Position numbers and translations under genes: made by a program. This document shows positions 24,332 through 32,391 of a DNA stretch of 64,000 nt, piece after piece (position 1 is the stretch's first letter; each line of letters starts with the position of its first letter). Below the pieces are notes generated by a model. That model saw only the letters and a program-made list of their open reading frames with translations. It did no database searches and had not been told where the DNA came from. The DNA comes from Gammaproteobacteria bacterium UBA7310 (GTDB lineage Bacteria; Pseudomonadota; Gammaproteobacteria; Pseudomonadales; Ketobacteraceae), in assembly GCA_002471665.1 (NCBI GenBank), contig DKQK01000012.1:10849-74848 (forward strand), written 5' to 3'.

Positions 24332-27211
24332 ATGAGCAACGAAAACTACACCAACAACCCGCTGGTGAACAAAGACCGCCGCCGACAAGCTACCGATTCC
24401 CCGTGGGTGAGCCAGTTTGATTGCAGCGACATGAAACCGCTGATTATCTGCCGCGGCCCCATTCGTAAGGAAGTGATGGACGTTTGGGAAGAGATGGGTA
24501 TCACCGATTACGGCATCCTGCTTTCCGAAAAAGATTCCATTACCTACAACAATGCGCTGGCACCGGAGTTGCGCCAGATTGCCAATCCCGATCGCGTGCA
24601 CCGGGTACCCGATTACACCGGTGTGGATAAAGATGAGCGCACCCAGCGCATTCAGCAGATCATCAGTATTGCCAAGGAAAACGGCCACGATTCCGTGTTT
24701 GCCGGTTACGGCTTCATGGCAGAGGATGAAGCGCTGGTGAGCGCACTGGAGAACGCCGGCCTGAATTTTATCGGCCCCTGTTCCGCCACTGTGCGGGGCG
24801 CCGGTGCCAAGGATGAAGCCAAGCGCACGGCCCTGCTGAATGATGTCTCCACCACACCCGGTATCGATAACCTCACCAGCCTGACTCTGATTCGCAAGGT
24901 GGGTGACCGTGCCGGCCTGCGGGCGCTGGCCGAAGAAAAAGGCTTGACTGTTGACGCCTCCAATTGGGAAGAAAGCGTTGCCCTGGAAGATGCTGCCGAC
25001 GCCGTGCTGAACGCATCCTACGCCAGGTCCATGGACATCATCAGCACCGATGAGATTTGTGCCGAAGCCATCGTGCGGGTGGCCGAAGTGTTTGGTCGTT
25101 ATCCGGAAAACCGGGTGCGCCTGAAAGCCATCGGCGGTGGTGGCGGTAAGGGCCAGCGTATTCTGCAATCCCCGTCGGCCTTCGATGGCGAGCTGGATGA
25201 TCGCATCAGGCAAGCCTCGGAGAAGGCGGCTGAAAAGCTGATCGAAATTCTGCAGGAAGTTAAAACCACCGGTGTGGGCGACAATAAGAACGTGCTCATC
25301 GAATTGAACATCGAAACCACCCGTCACCAGGAAATTCAGGTAATTGGTAACGGCGAATGGTGTACGACTCTGGGCGCCCGTGACTGCTCTCTGCAGATGC
25401 ATGAACAGAAACTGCTGGAAATTTCCAACACCAGTGAAATGCTGGAAGAAGCCATTGCCCGCGCGGAAGCGGCCGGTAAAAGCGCAGAAGCAGAGGCCCT
25501 GAAAACCGATCTGGTGATCCTGCAGAAAATGGAACAGGAATCCGAGCGTTTCGGGGCGGCGGTAGGCCTGGATTCCGTGTCAACATTTGAGTGTATCGTT
25601 GACAAAGACAGCCACTTCTTTATGGAAATGAACACCCGGATTCAGGTGGAGCATCGGGTATCCGAGCTGTGTTACACCTTGAAGTTTGCCAACCCCGAAG
25701 ACCCCAACGACTATCTGTTGGTGGATTCTCTGGTGGAAGCCATGACCCTGCTGGCACGTCATGGCAAGAAGCTACCCAAGCCGGAGCGTATTCCCCGGGA
25801 GCGTGCATCCGTGGAAGCCCGCTTGAACGCCACCAATGCGGCGTTGAAGCCCCATGCCGGCGGGGTTATTGAGTACTGGTCCAGCCCCATTGCCAATGAG
25901 ATCCGCGATGATCAGGGCATCAGTGCCCGCAACCCGGACACCAATCAGTTCATCAAGTATCACCTGGCGGGTGCCTATGACAGTAACATCGCCTTGTTGC
26001 TGTCCGTGGGCAGCAACCGTGTGGACAGCTACAACGCCATGGCCGAGTTATTGCGCCGCACCAAAATGAGCGGTGAGAACCTGTCCACCAACCTGCAGTT
26101 CCACTACGGGCTGGTGCATTGGTTCCTGGCAGAAAACGTACACGCCAAGTCCACCACCAAGTTCGTCATGCCTTATCTGACGTTGGTGGGTCTGGTGAAA
26201 GAAGCCAATGCCGATTTCGATCTGGAATATGCCTTCAACCATGCTAAGGCCATCTACAAGAAACAAGTGGCCGAAGCCCATGGTACCGGTGACAGTTTGC
26301 AGGCTGCCATGCAGGCTATCGATGCAGCCATGGAGCGCAAACACACCCTGTTGCTGCGGGCGCTGGATATTCTGACCCGGAATCCCCACGTGTTCTCCGG
26401 CTGGTTGAGCTTGAACAAGGCCAATGTGCAGTTCGATGGTGACAAGGTGGTCTGGACCCGCAACCCCATTCAGGTGCTGGATGAAACCTATCACTACCTG
26501 AATATGGACTACCGCGCTGATCTGCCTGCTGCCGAGTGTATCTGGAAGCACGACAACGACGTGCTGCAAAAAGGGTTGCAGTTCTATGGTGAGCTGGAAG
26601 AAAAACTGGGGGAATCCGATTGGTTGAAGCTCAATGCATTGCTGGCGGAAGACGCACCCCAGGGCGGCGTGGATGAGGCCACCTGGACTCAAATCCAGTC
26701 TGCCCACGTGGGCTTCCAGGCCGGGATGGAAGTGGTAAGTGCGCTGCCCAAACTGGCCAACGAAGTCGGTTTCTACGATTTGAAAGTGAATGAGGATCTG
26801 ACTGTCTACATTCCTGAATCACTGCACGATGAGGAACTGCAGGCACGCATGATGAAAGTGCTGGTGCCGCCTCCGGCCACCAAAGCGGATGAAATTGTGG
26901 CGGTGAGCGGCGGTATGTTCTACGGCCGTGAAGTGCCCGGCGCACCGCCGTTTGTGGAGGAAGGCACCCATGTGGAAGCCGGTCAGCCCATCTACATCAT
27001 CGAAGTAATGAAGATGTTCAACAAGGTGGTGGCACCCTTTGCCTGCACCATCGACAAACTGTTGCTGGAGAACATCGACGGCGCCATCGTCAAACAGGGG
27101 CAGCCCCTGTTTAAGGTAACGCCGGATGAAAAAGTGGTGGATGTGGATCCGGTGGCGGTGGCCAAGCGCCGCCGTGAACGCACCGACGCTTTGTTGAATG
27201 GCTTGATCTGA
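24332..27211 (+). CDS. Biotin carboxylase-biotin carrier fusion subunit (unusual, 959 residues)
   Basis: An N-terminal biotin-carboxylase domain binds ATP and bicarbonate: glycine-rich loop AIGGGGGKG (about 266-274), IQVIGNGEW, and the active-site stretch MEMNTRIQVEHRVSE (about 430-444). A long middle region (about 560-870) follows, then a C-terminal biotinyl domain with the attachment site EVMKMFN (Lys at about 894). It is much longer than E. coli AccC (about 450) or typical propionyl-CoA carboxylase alpha chains (about 660-700). The SD AGGA precedes the ATG. It forms a two-gene enzyme with the carboxyltransferase and is followed by a thioesterase. The substrate is unassigned. Confidence 0.88.
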   Translation: MSNENYTNNPLVNKDRRRQATDSPWVSQFDCSDMKPLIICRGPIRKEVMDVWEEMGITDYGILLSEKDSITYNNALAPELRQIANPDRVHRVPDYTGVDKDERTQRIQQIISIAKENGHDSVFAGYGFMAEDEALVSALENAGLNFIGPCSATVRGAGAKDEAKRTALLNDVSTTPGIDNLTSLTLIRKVGDRAGLRALAEEKGLTVDASNWEESVALEDAADAVLNASYARSMDIISTDEICAEAIVRVAEVFGRYPENRVRLKAIGGGGGKGQRILQSPSAFDGELDDRIRQASEKAAEKLIEILQEVKTTGVGDNKNVLIELNIETTRHQEIQVIGNGEWCTTLGARDCSLQMHEQKLLEISNTSEMLEEAIARAEAAGKSAEAEALKTDLVILQKMEQESERFGAAVGLDSVSTFECIVDKDSHFFMEMNTRIQVEHRVSELCYTLKFANPEDPNDYLLVDSLVEAMTLLARHGKKLPKPERIPRERASVEARLNATNAALKPHAGGVIEYWSSPIANEIRDDQGISARNPDTNQFIKYHLAGAYDSNIALLLSVGSNRVDSYNAMAELLRRTKMSGENLSTNLQFHYGLVHWFLAENVHAKSTTKFVMPYLTLVGLVKEANADFDLEYAFNHAKAIYKKQVAEAHGTGDSLQAAMQAIDAAMERKHTLLLRALDILTRNPHVFSGWLSLNKANVQFDGDKVVWTRNPIQVLDETYHYLNMDYRADLPAAECIWKHDNDVLQKGLQFYGELEEKLGESDWLKLNALLAEDAPQGGVDEATWTQIQSAHVGFQAGMEVVSALPKLANEVGFYDLKVNEDLTVYIPESLHDEELQARMMKVLVPPPATKADEIVAVSGGMFYGREVPGAPPFVEEGTHVEAGQPIYIIEVMKMFNKVVAPFACTIDKLLLENIDGAIVKQGQPLFKVTPDEKVVDVDPVAVAKRRRERTDALLNGLI

Positions 27212-27224
27212 CGGGGCGGGTGTA

Positions 27225-27677
27225 ATGAACAAGCTTGATCACGTCCGCGCCAAGCTCAAGGAGCAGGTGCCCCTGATCACCCATATGGGGATTGACGTGA
27301 TTTCCTGGGATGGCTCCACCGTGGTGGTGGAGGCCCCCCTGGAGCCCAATCTTAATACCCATGGCACAGCCTTTGGTGGCAGTCTCTACTGCGTGGGTGC
27401 CATGACGGGCTGGAGTGCATTACACCTTACGCTAATGGATGCCGGGCATCTGCCCAGTGTGTGGTTGGCCAAGGGTGAGGTGGCCTACCTGAAACCGGTG
27501 CGAGGAACCTTACGGGCCCGCACCACCATTACTGATGAGCAGCGTCACCGGATTCTGACCGGTTATGAGCAGAACGGGCGCGTGAAAACCAGTATTGATA
27601 TTACCATTAAAGAGGGCGATGATGATGCAGTCAGCATGTCTGCGCTCTATGCCGCCATGCGGCAGGATCCTGAATAA
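27225..27677 (+). CDS. Hotdog-fold thioesterase (YiiD C-terminal-like)
   Basis: 150 residues with the hotdog pattern: N-terminal helix, then 'PNLNTHGTAFGGSLYCVGAMTGWSALHL', where the GTAFGG segment starts the central helix, then three long strands. It resembles the YiiD_C/DUF4442 thioesterase group, which hydrolyses acyl-CoA or acyl-ACP thioesters. It follows the biotin carboxylase after 13 bases, so it belongs to the same transcript and may release or proof-read the carboxylase's acyl-CoA. This functional link is inference. Confidence 0.8.
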   Translation: MNKLDHVRAKLKEQVPLITHMGIDVISWDGSTVVVEAPLEPNLNTHGTAFGGSLYCVGAMTGWSALHLTLMDAGHLPSVWLAKGEVAYLKPVRGTLRARTTITDEQRHRILTGYEQNGRVKTSIDITIKEGDDDAVSMSALYAAMRQDPE

Positions 27678-27728
27678 ATAAAAATATTTAGCAGAAATAC
27701 AACACTATCATTTTATTGGGGTTTTCTT

Positions 27729-29051
27729 ATGTCGGGTGATTCTTTTAAGCTCAGGCTGTTGCTGCCTGCGTGTTTTGCTGTGCTGTTGTTGGGATGTGTG
27801 GCCACGGCCGCGCAATGGATGGCCTATGTTGCCGTTGATCCCGATAATCTGAATCAGGTGCTGCTGGATGCAACCGGCAACGTTGTGCATGTGTCCGAGC
27901 AAAGCGACGGGTTGCACATTGCCACCTATGATGCAGACGGCATGGTGGTTCAGGAAACCACACTGGTGCTTGCCCTCACCGGAACGGAACGGGCTTTGGG
28001 TCTGCCGGGTGGACAGCTGTTGCTGGTGGGTGACACCCTGGCCGGTGCCATGATCGTGGATGCCAACCTGCATCAGATCACCCCGCTGCCGGGCAGCATG
28101 CTGCCACTGGAAGCGCAAACACGCCTGTTGGTGGATGTGGTGCCGGTGTTGGGCCAGAAACTGGCCGCCTTCGGTGCTGTGAATGATGAGGGCTGGGTGT
28201 TGCTGATGGACTTCAGCACGGGTGCCGGTGAACTGTTGACATTGCCGTCGGCCACCTCCGTGACAGGCGCCTATGGATACACCGCACTGATGCTGGAAGT
28301 GGAATCCGCTGCCGGCCGTGAGGTGGTGGCCTTTGATGAATTGCTCAATGAAGTGTCCCGCTTCAGTTTACCCGCAAATGAAGATCTGATTGGCGTATCT
28401 TTGAATCGCCCCGCGTTGTTCAACCGCAGCAACCAGAATGTGCGGGTCACCGATTTGGCGGGCAATACCCAGTGGGAATTCGAAAATACCGAGTACGAGT
28501 TTATCGACGGCCAGTCCGTTGGCCCGGATGGCAGTATTCTGTTGTGGGGGGATAACGCCAGCCTGAATCTGCTGGGGGTGAAGCTCGACAGCGCGCATTT
28601 TCTGATGATCAGTGCCGACGGACTGTTGCAGTATCATCATCTGGGTGGCAAGGATATGGTGAACATTCGCTATACCCACCGCAAACAGTTTGCCAACGGC
28701 CTGTTGCAGGTAAGCTACCAGGGCCTGACCGGGCAAGTCAGCGGTCTGGTGGTGGGCTCCTCCAGTCTGGGTGTACCCTTTACCGTGACCCGCCAGGTAT
28801 TCCACGATTTTGTCACGCCCATGGGCACCAAAACCCGCTTTATGAAAGAACCGAAAAGGGTGGAAACCTATACCCAGCAATGTGACTTTTTGTGCCTGCC
28901 CATTTTGATGAGTCAGTCCGAAGGCCATTGTGACAACCTGGATGTGTTCAACGTCAGTACCGATTCCCTGATCAGTGTCAGCCAGGTGTGTGGCGCCACC
29001 GGTGACACTGGGTTGCTGTTGCCCAACACGGTCAAGGTGAGTCTGTATTGA
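27729..29051 (+). CDS. Exported hypothetical lipoprotein, beta-propeller-like
   Basis: 440 residues. The hydrophobic leader ends in a lipobox Leu-Leu-Gly-Cys with Cys at position 23, so lipidation is likely. The rest is rich in beta strands with recurring short patterns (VDANLHQITPLPG, DSAHFLMISADGLLQYHHLGG) that suggest a WD40/NHL-like propeller, though no clean repeat can be aligned by eye. Four Cys near the C-terminus (CDFLCLP, CDNLD, VCG) could form disulphides. The gene stands alone after an AT-rich gap. Function unknown. Confidence 0.7.
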   Translation: MSGDSFKLRLLLPACFAVLLLGCVATAAQWMAYVAVDPDNLNQVLLDATGNVVHVSEQSDGLHIATYDADGMVVQETTLVLALTGTERALGLPGGQLLLVGDTLAGAMIVDANLHQITPLPGSMLPLEAQTRLLVDVVPVLGQKLAAFGAVNDEGWVLLMDFSTGAGELLTLPSATSVTGAYGYTALMLEVESAAGREVVAFDELLNEVSRFSLPANEDLIGVSLNRPALFNRSNQNVRVTDLAGNTQWEFENTEYEFIDGQSVGPDGSILLWGDNASLNLLGVKLDSAHFLMISADGLLQYHHLGGKDMVNIRYTHRKQFANGLLQVSYQGLTGQVSGLVVGSSSLGVPFTVTRQVFHDFVTPMGTKTRFMKEPKRVETYTQQCDFLCLPILMSQSEGHCDNLDVFNVSTDSLISVSQVCGATGDTGLLLPNTVKVSLY

Positions 29052-29195
29052 TTTGCCCTTGACCCGGGCTCACCGAAACGGACAGCCGGCTGCGCTATTT
29101 CGTCATTAAGGGCGGGCGTAATCGATGATAGGTTTACCCATGCAGTAACAACAGGCTATATGGCCACAATAAAAAACATCATGAGGTGAACCATC

Positions 29196-29996
29196 ATGTC
29201 CGGATCCGTTTCCAGCCCGTTTCAGCCCAACCTTCTGGCCGGTAAAACCGCGCTGATCACCGGTGCCGGCAGTGGCATCAATAAAGGCATTGCCCTGCAT
29301 TTTTCCCGTCACGGTGCCAACCTGGTGCTGGTGGGCCGTCGCCAGGAAAAACTCGATGCAACCGCCGCTGAGATTGCCGCAATGGGCGGCAAAGCTCTGG
29401 GTTGTTCCGCCGACGTGCGGGATTACGATGCCCTGGCAGCCGCCGCAGCCAAAGGTGCGAATACCTTCGGCCCCTACGACATCGTGATCGCCGGGGCCGC
29501 CGGTAATTTTATTGCCCCGGCCAGTCAACTCAGTGCCAACGGGTTTGGGGCGGTGATTGATATTGATCTGAAAGGTACCTTCAACACGTTTCGCGCCGGC
29601 AGCGAACATTTTGCCGCAGCCGATGTCAGCCTGATCGCCATATCCGCACCACAGGCGGTCAATCCCATGCCCCTGCAATCCCATGCCTGTTCTGCCAAGG
29701 CCGGCATCGAAATGCTGATAAAAACGCTGGCACTTGAATGGGGGCCCAAGGGTGTGCGGGTGAATGGCCTGTCACCGGGATATGTGGCGGATACCGTGGG
29801 TGGTAACCTGTTTATGGGCGGTGACGGCGGCGCAACCTTGAAACAACGTATTCCCCTGCAGCGGGTCACCAATGTGCAGGAAATGGCAGAGATGGCATTG
29901 ATGTTGTGTTCCCCGGTCAGCGCCTATATGACCGGTCATGTGATTGCATTGGATGGCGGTGTGTCTCTGGTGGGAGCGGGTGCCTGGCAGGGCTAG
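29196..29996 (+). CDS. SDR-type 2,4-dienoyl-CoA reductase (DECR2-like)
   Basis: 266 residues. TGAGSGINKGIA (about 23-34) is the nucleotide motif; 'GAAGNFIAPASQLSANGFGAVIDIDLKGTFN' and 'HACSAKAGIEMLIKTLALEWGPKGVRVNGLSPG' closely follow peroxisomal 2,4-dienoyl-CoA reductase. As in that family the Tyr of YxxxK is replaced (HACSAK). The enzyme uses NADPH to remove conjugated double bonds during beta-oxidation of polyunsaturated acyl-CoAs. SD GAGG precedes the ATG. A single-gene unit; the product fits a lipid-degrading organism. Confidence 0.85.
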   Translation: MSGSVSSPFQPNLLAGKTALITGAGSGINKGIALHFSRHGANLVLVGRRQEKLDATAAEIAAMGGKALGCSADVRDYDALAAAAAKGANTFGPYDIVIAGAAGNFIAPASQLSANGFGAVIDIDLKGTFNTFRAGSEHFAAADVSLIAISAPQAVNPMPLQSHACSAKAGIEMLIKTLALEWGPKGVRVNGLSPGYVADTVGGNLFMGGDGGATLKQRIPLQRVTNVQEMAEMALMLCSPVSAYMTGHVIALDGGVSLVGAGAWQG

Positions 29997-30075
29997 TGCC
30001 GATCATACTGAGACAGTTGATTTGTGAGAGAAGTCACAGCTTGATGCTGGTTGTTGCTGCACAAACCACTGTCTT

Positions 30076-30104
30076 TTGACTAGTCTTTAATAAATAAATT
30101 GTAT
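30076..30104 (+). promoter_or_regulatory. Candidate promoter of the MoxR-VWA-repeat operon
   Basis: TTGACT (30076-30081), a 17-base AT-rich spacer, TTGTAT (30099-30104), 21 bases before the ATG at 30125. The -10 box is weak. Confidence 0.4.
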
Positions 30105-30124
30105 TTTTGGACGGCCCATACGCC

Positions 30125-31123
30125 ATGATACCGAGTAAGCTCCAGGAGTACCTGTCTGCATTAATCGAAGCACAGATTAAATTGAGTGTCATGATTTGGG
30201 GGGCACCGGGTATAGGAAAATCCAGCATCGTGGAAAGTTGCTGCAAGCAGAGTGATTTGCGTTTTATTGATTTAAGGCTCAGTCAGCTGGCCCCCACTGA
30301 TTTGCGCGGCCTGCCGGTTCCGAAGGATCAGCAATCCACTTGGTTGCCGCCAGAATTTTTGCCCCAGGATGGCAGCGGCATTCTTTTCCTGGACGAGATC
30401 AACATGGCACCTCCTGCGATGCAGGGCGTGGCACAACAACTGATTCTGGATCGTAAGGTGGGGAATTACCGATTGCCGGATGGCTGGTTTGTCTGGGCCG
30501 CGGGTAACCGAAAAGAAGATCGCTCCGCCGTATTCGATATGCCCAGCCCACTGGCTAACCGGTTTATTCATCTGCATGTGGAAGCGTCCATTGACGACTT
30601 CAGATCCTATGCCTTTGCCAATGAGTTCAGTGATCAACTCATTGCTTTCGTTGCGTTCCGTCAGGATCTGCTGCATAAACTGAATGAAAGCGAAAACGCA
30701 TGGCCATCACCCCGCAGCTGGGAAATGGCCAATGTGCTGTTTGCTGCCGGACTGGATATCGCACCCGCCGTTGGGATTGGGCCGGCATCAGAGTTTTATG
30801 CGTTTATGGAGATTCTGGATAAGACGCCCGATCTGGACCAGGTCATAAAAGGCAACACCCGTATTGAATTTCCCGGCGAGCCCTCACTGCGTTATGCCAG
30901 CATAATGGGATTGGTCGGCCGGGCCAAAAAGACTGAGGATGTGGTAAACAGTTTTAACTGGTTGGTAGAGAGAGCGCCGGCCGAGTGGGTACAGTTATAT
31001 GCAACGGATCTGTTTCCATTGCTGCGTGGGCGTGGAGAGTTGGCCCCTGTGCATGCCGCATTGATGGAGCAACCGAACCTGAAAGCCTTTCTTATGGAAT
31101 TCACCCGGCTTATGTCGGAGTAG
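30125..31123 (+). CDS. MoxR-family AAA+ ATPase
   Basis: 332 residues. Walker A WGAPGIGKSS (about 29-38), Walker B ILFLDEIN (about 86-93), sensor-1 WAAGNRKED (about 122-130) and an arginine-finger-like PLANRF follow the MoxR order; a helical lid ends the protein. MoxR ATPases act as chaperones together with VWA-domain proteins, and the next gene is one. The ATG at 30125 is preferred over a TTG at 30107. First gene of a tight three-gene operon (gaps of 6 and 8 bases). Confidence 0.88.
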   Translation: MIPSKLQEYLSALIEAQIKLSVMIWGAPGIGKSSIVESCCKQSDLRFIDLRLSQLAPTDLRGLPVPKDQQSTWLPPEFLPQDGSGILFLDEINMAPPAMQGVAQQLILDRKVGNYRLPDGWFVWAAGNRKEDRSAVFDMPSPLANRFIHLHVEASIDDFRSYAFANEFSDQLIAFVAFRQDLLHKLNESENAWPSPRSWEMANVLFAAGLDIAPAVGIGPASEFYAFMEILDKTPDLDQVIKGNTRIEFPGEPSLRYASIMGLVGRAKKTEDVVNSFNWLVERAPAEWVQLYATDLFPLLRGRGELAPVHAALMEQPNLKAFLMEFTRLMSE

Positions 31124-31129
31124 GGGTTC

Positions 31130-32383
31130 ATGGATCAGCTCATCAGTGCGTATCTGATCAAGTTGCGTCGGGAACATCCTTTTTTCGCAACGTTGTCGCT
31201 GTATATGCGCTATGAATTTGATGATCGAATCCGCCAATTTACCACCGATGGCCGTACGGCCAGGTTGAATCCCCGCTATTTATCCAACTTAAAAGCCTCA
31301 GAACGGGTCGGTACACTGCTTCATCTCACATTGCATTGCGCGTTAAACCATCCCCGGCGTTGTGGCTCGCGTATTGCTGAAATCTGGAACATTGCGGCGG
31401 ATATCGTGGTGAACCAGATTATCGTGGAGAGTCACTTTGAAGCGCCGCCAAACACCGCGATTGATCCACGCTATGGCGATTGCAGCGTGGAGTTTGTTTA
31501 TTCCAAACTGTTGAGCCGGGCCAGGAATATGGCCACTCAGGGAGTCACTGCGGTTGACCAGGGAGCTGAGTCCGACTCAGCGGCAACAGACTGTTCCCGG
31601 CACCAGGCCAATCAGGATCAAGCTGTCACCGATTCCACTGGCAGCCACAATCCATCCAGTGCGGTTGATACGCTGCAGGTGATTTACCCTGGCGTCAGCG
31701 ATCTGCTGGTGGCGGACGGGCAGCAACATCCCATGTCACAGGCGCAACAGCATCAAAACTCTGCCTATTGGGAGCGCGCCCTGCGACAGGCGTTGGTGGT
31801 GGATAGGATGAGCCATCAGCAGCAGGGATTTATTCCTGCAGGGCTGGAGCGCGCTATTGATGAAGTGCTGGATCCCCAGCTTGATTGGCGGACGGTGTTG
31901 TGGCGCTATATGAGTAGAACGCCTTGCGATTACTCAGGTTTCGACCGTCGTTTCATTCATCAGGGGCTGTATCTTGATGAACTGCAAAGTGAGTCCCTTA
32001 ACGTGCATGTGGTGATGGATACAAGCGGCTCCATCGGGGACGATCAGTTGGCCCGGTTTCGTGCTGAAGTGGAATCCATAGCGCGTTGTTATCACGCCAT
32101 TCAGGGTCATTTGTATTTTGTGGATGCACAGGTTTATGGGCCATTTGCACTGGATGCGAGTATCCGTGTTGGTGTTGCAGAAGGTGGCGGCGGGACGGAT
32201 TTTGCCTGTTTCTTTTCCTACTTGGAGAAACATTGCGATCCGTTTGAGCAGGCCCTGTGTATTTATTTGACCGATGGCTACGGTACCTTTCCTGACAAGG
32301 CACCGGATATTCCGGTTCTATGGGTGGCCACCGATGACGCCGTTGACCATTTTCCTTTTGGGGATGTCACACGTTTGAATTAG
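31130..32383 (+). CDS. DUF2201-type VWA protein with degenerate metallopeptidase domain
   Basis: 417 residues. The N-terminal half resembles the putative metallopeptidase domain of DUF2201 proteins, but the HExxH helix reads HLTLH (about 63-67), so the catalytic Glu is missing. A low-complexity Gln/Ser/Asp-rich linker (about 140-215) follows. The C-terminal VWA domain keeps the full MIDAS: DTSGSIG (about 297-303), GGGGTDF and LTDGYG. It should bind a divalent metal and a partner protein. SD AGGGG; it follows the MoxR gene by 6 bases, and together they form the classic MoxR-VWA pair. Confidence 0.85.
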   Translation: MDQLISAYLIKLRREHPFFATLSLYMRYEFDDRIRQFTTDGRTARLNPRYLSNLKASERVGTLLHLTLHCALNHPRRCGSRIAEIWNIAADIVVNQIIVESHFEAPPNTAIDPRYGDCSVEFVYSKLLSRARNMATQGVTAVDQGAESDSAATDCSRHQANQDQAVTDSTGSHNPSSAVDTLQVIYPGVSDLLVADGQQHPMSQAQQHQNSAYWERALRQALVVDRMSHQQQGFIPAGLERAIDEVLDPQLDWRTVLWRYMSRTPCDYSGFDRRFIHQGLYLDELQSESLNVHVVMDTSGSIGDDQLARFRAEVESIARCYHAIQGHLYFVDAQVYGPFALDASIRVGVAEGGGGTDFACFFSYLEKHCDPFEQALCIYLTDGYGTFPDKAPDIPVLWVATDDAVDHFPFGDVTRLN

Positions 32384-32391
32384 GAGAAACG

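Noticed and set aside
24200..25402. 400-codon minus-strand frame across the carboxylase genes
   Set aside because: Overlaps the biotin-carboxylase catalytic domain and the end of the carboxyltransferase; no recognisable domain.
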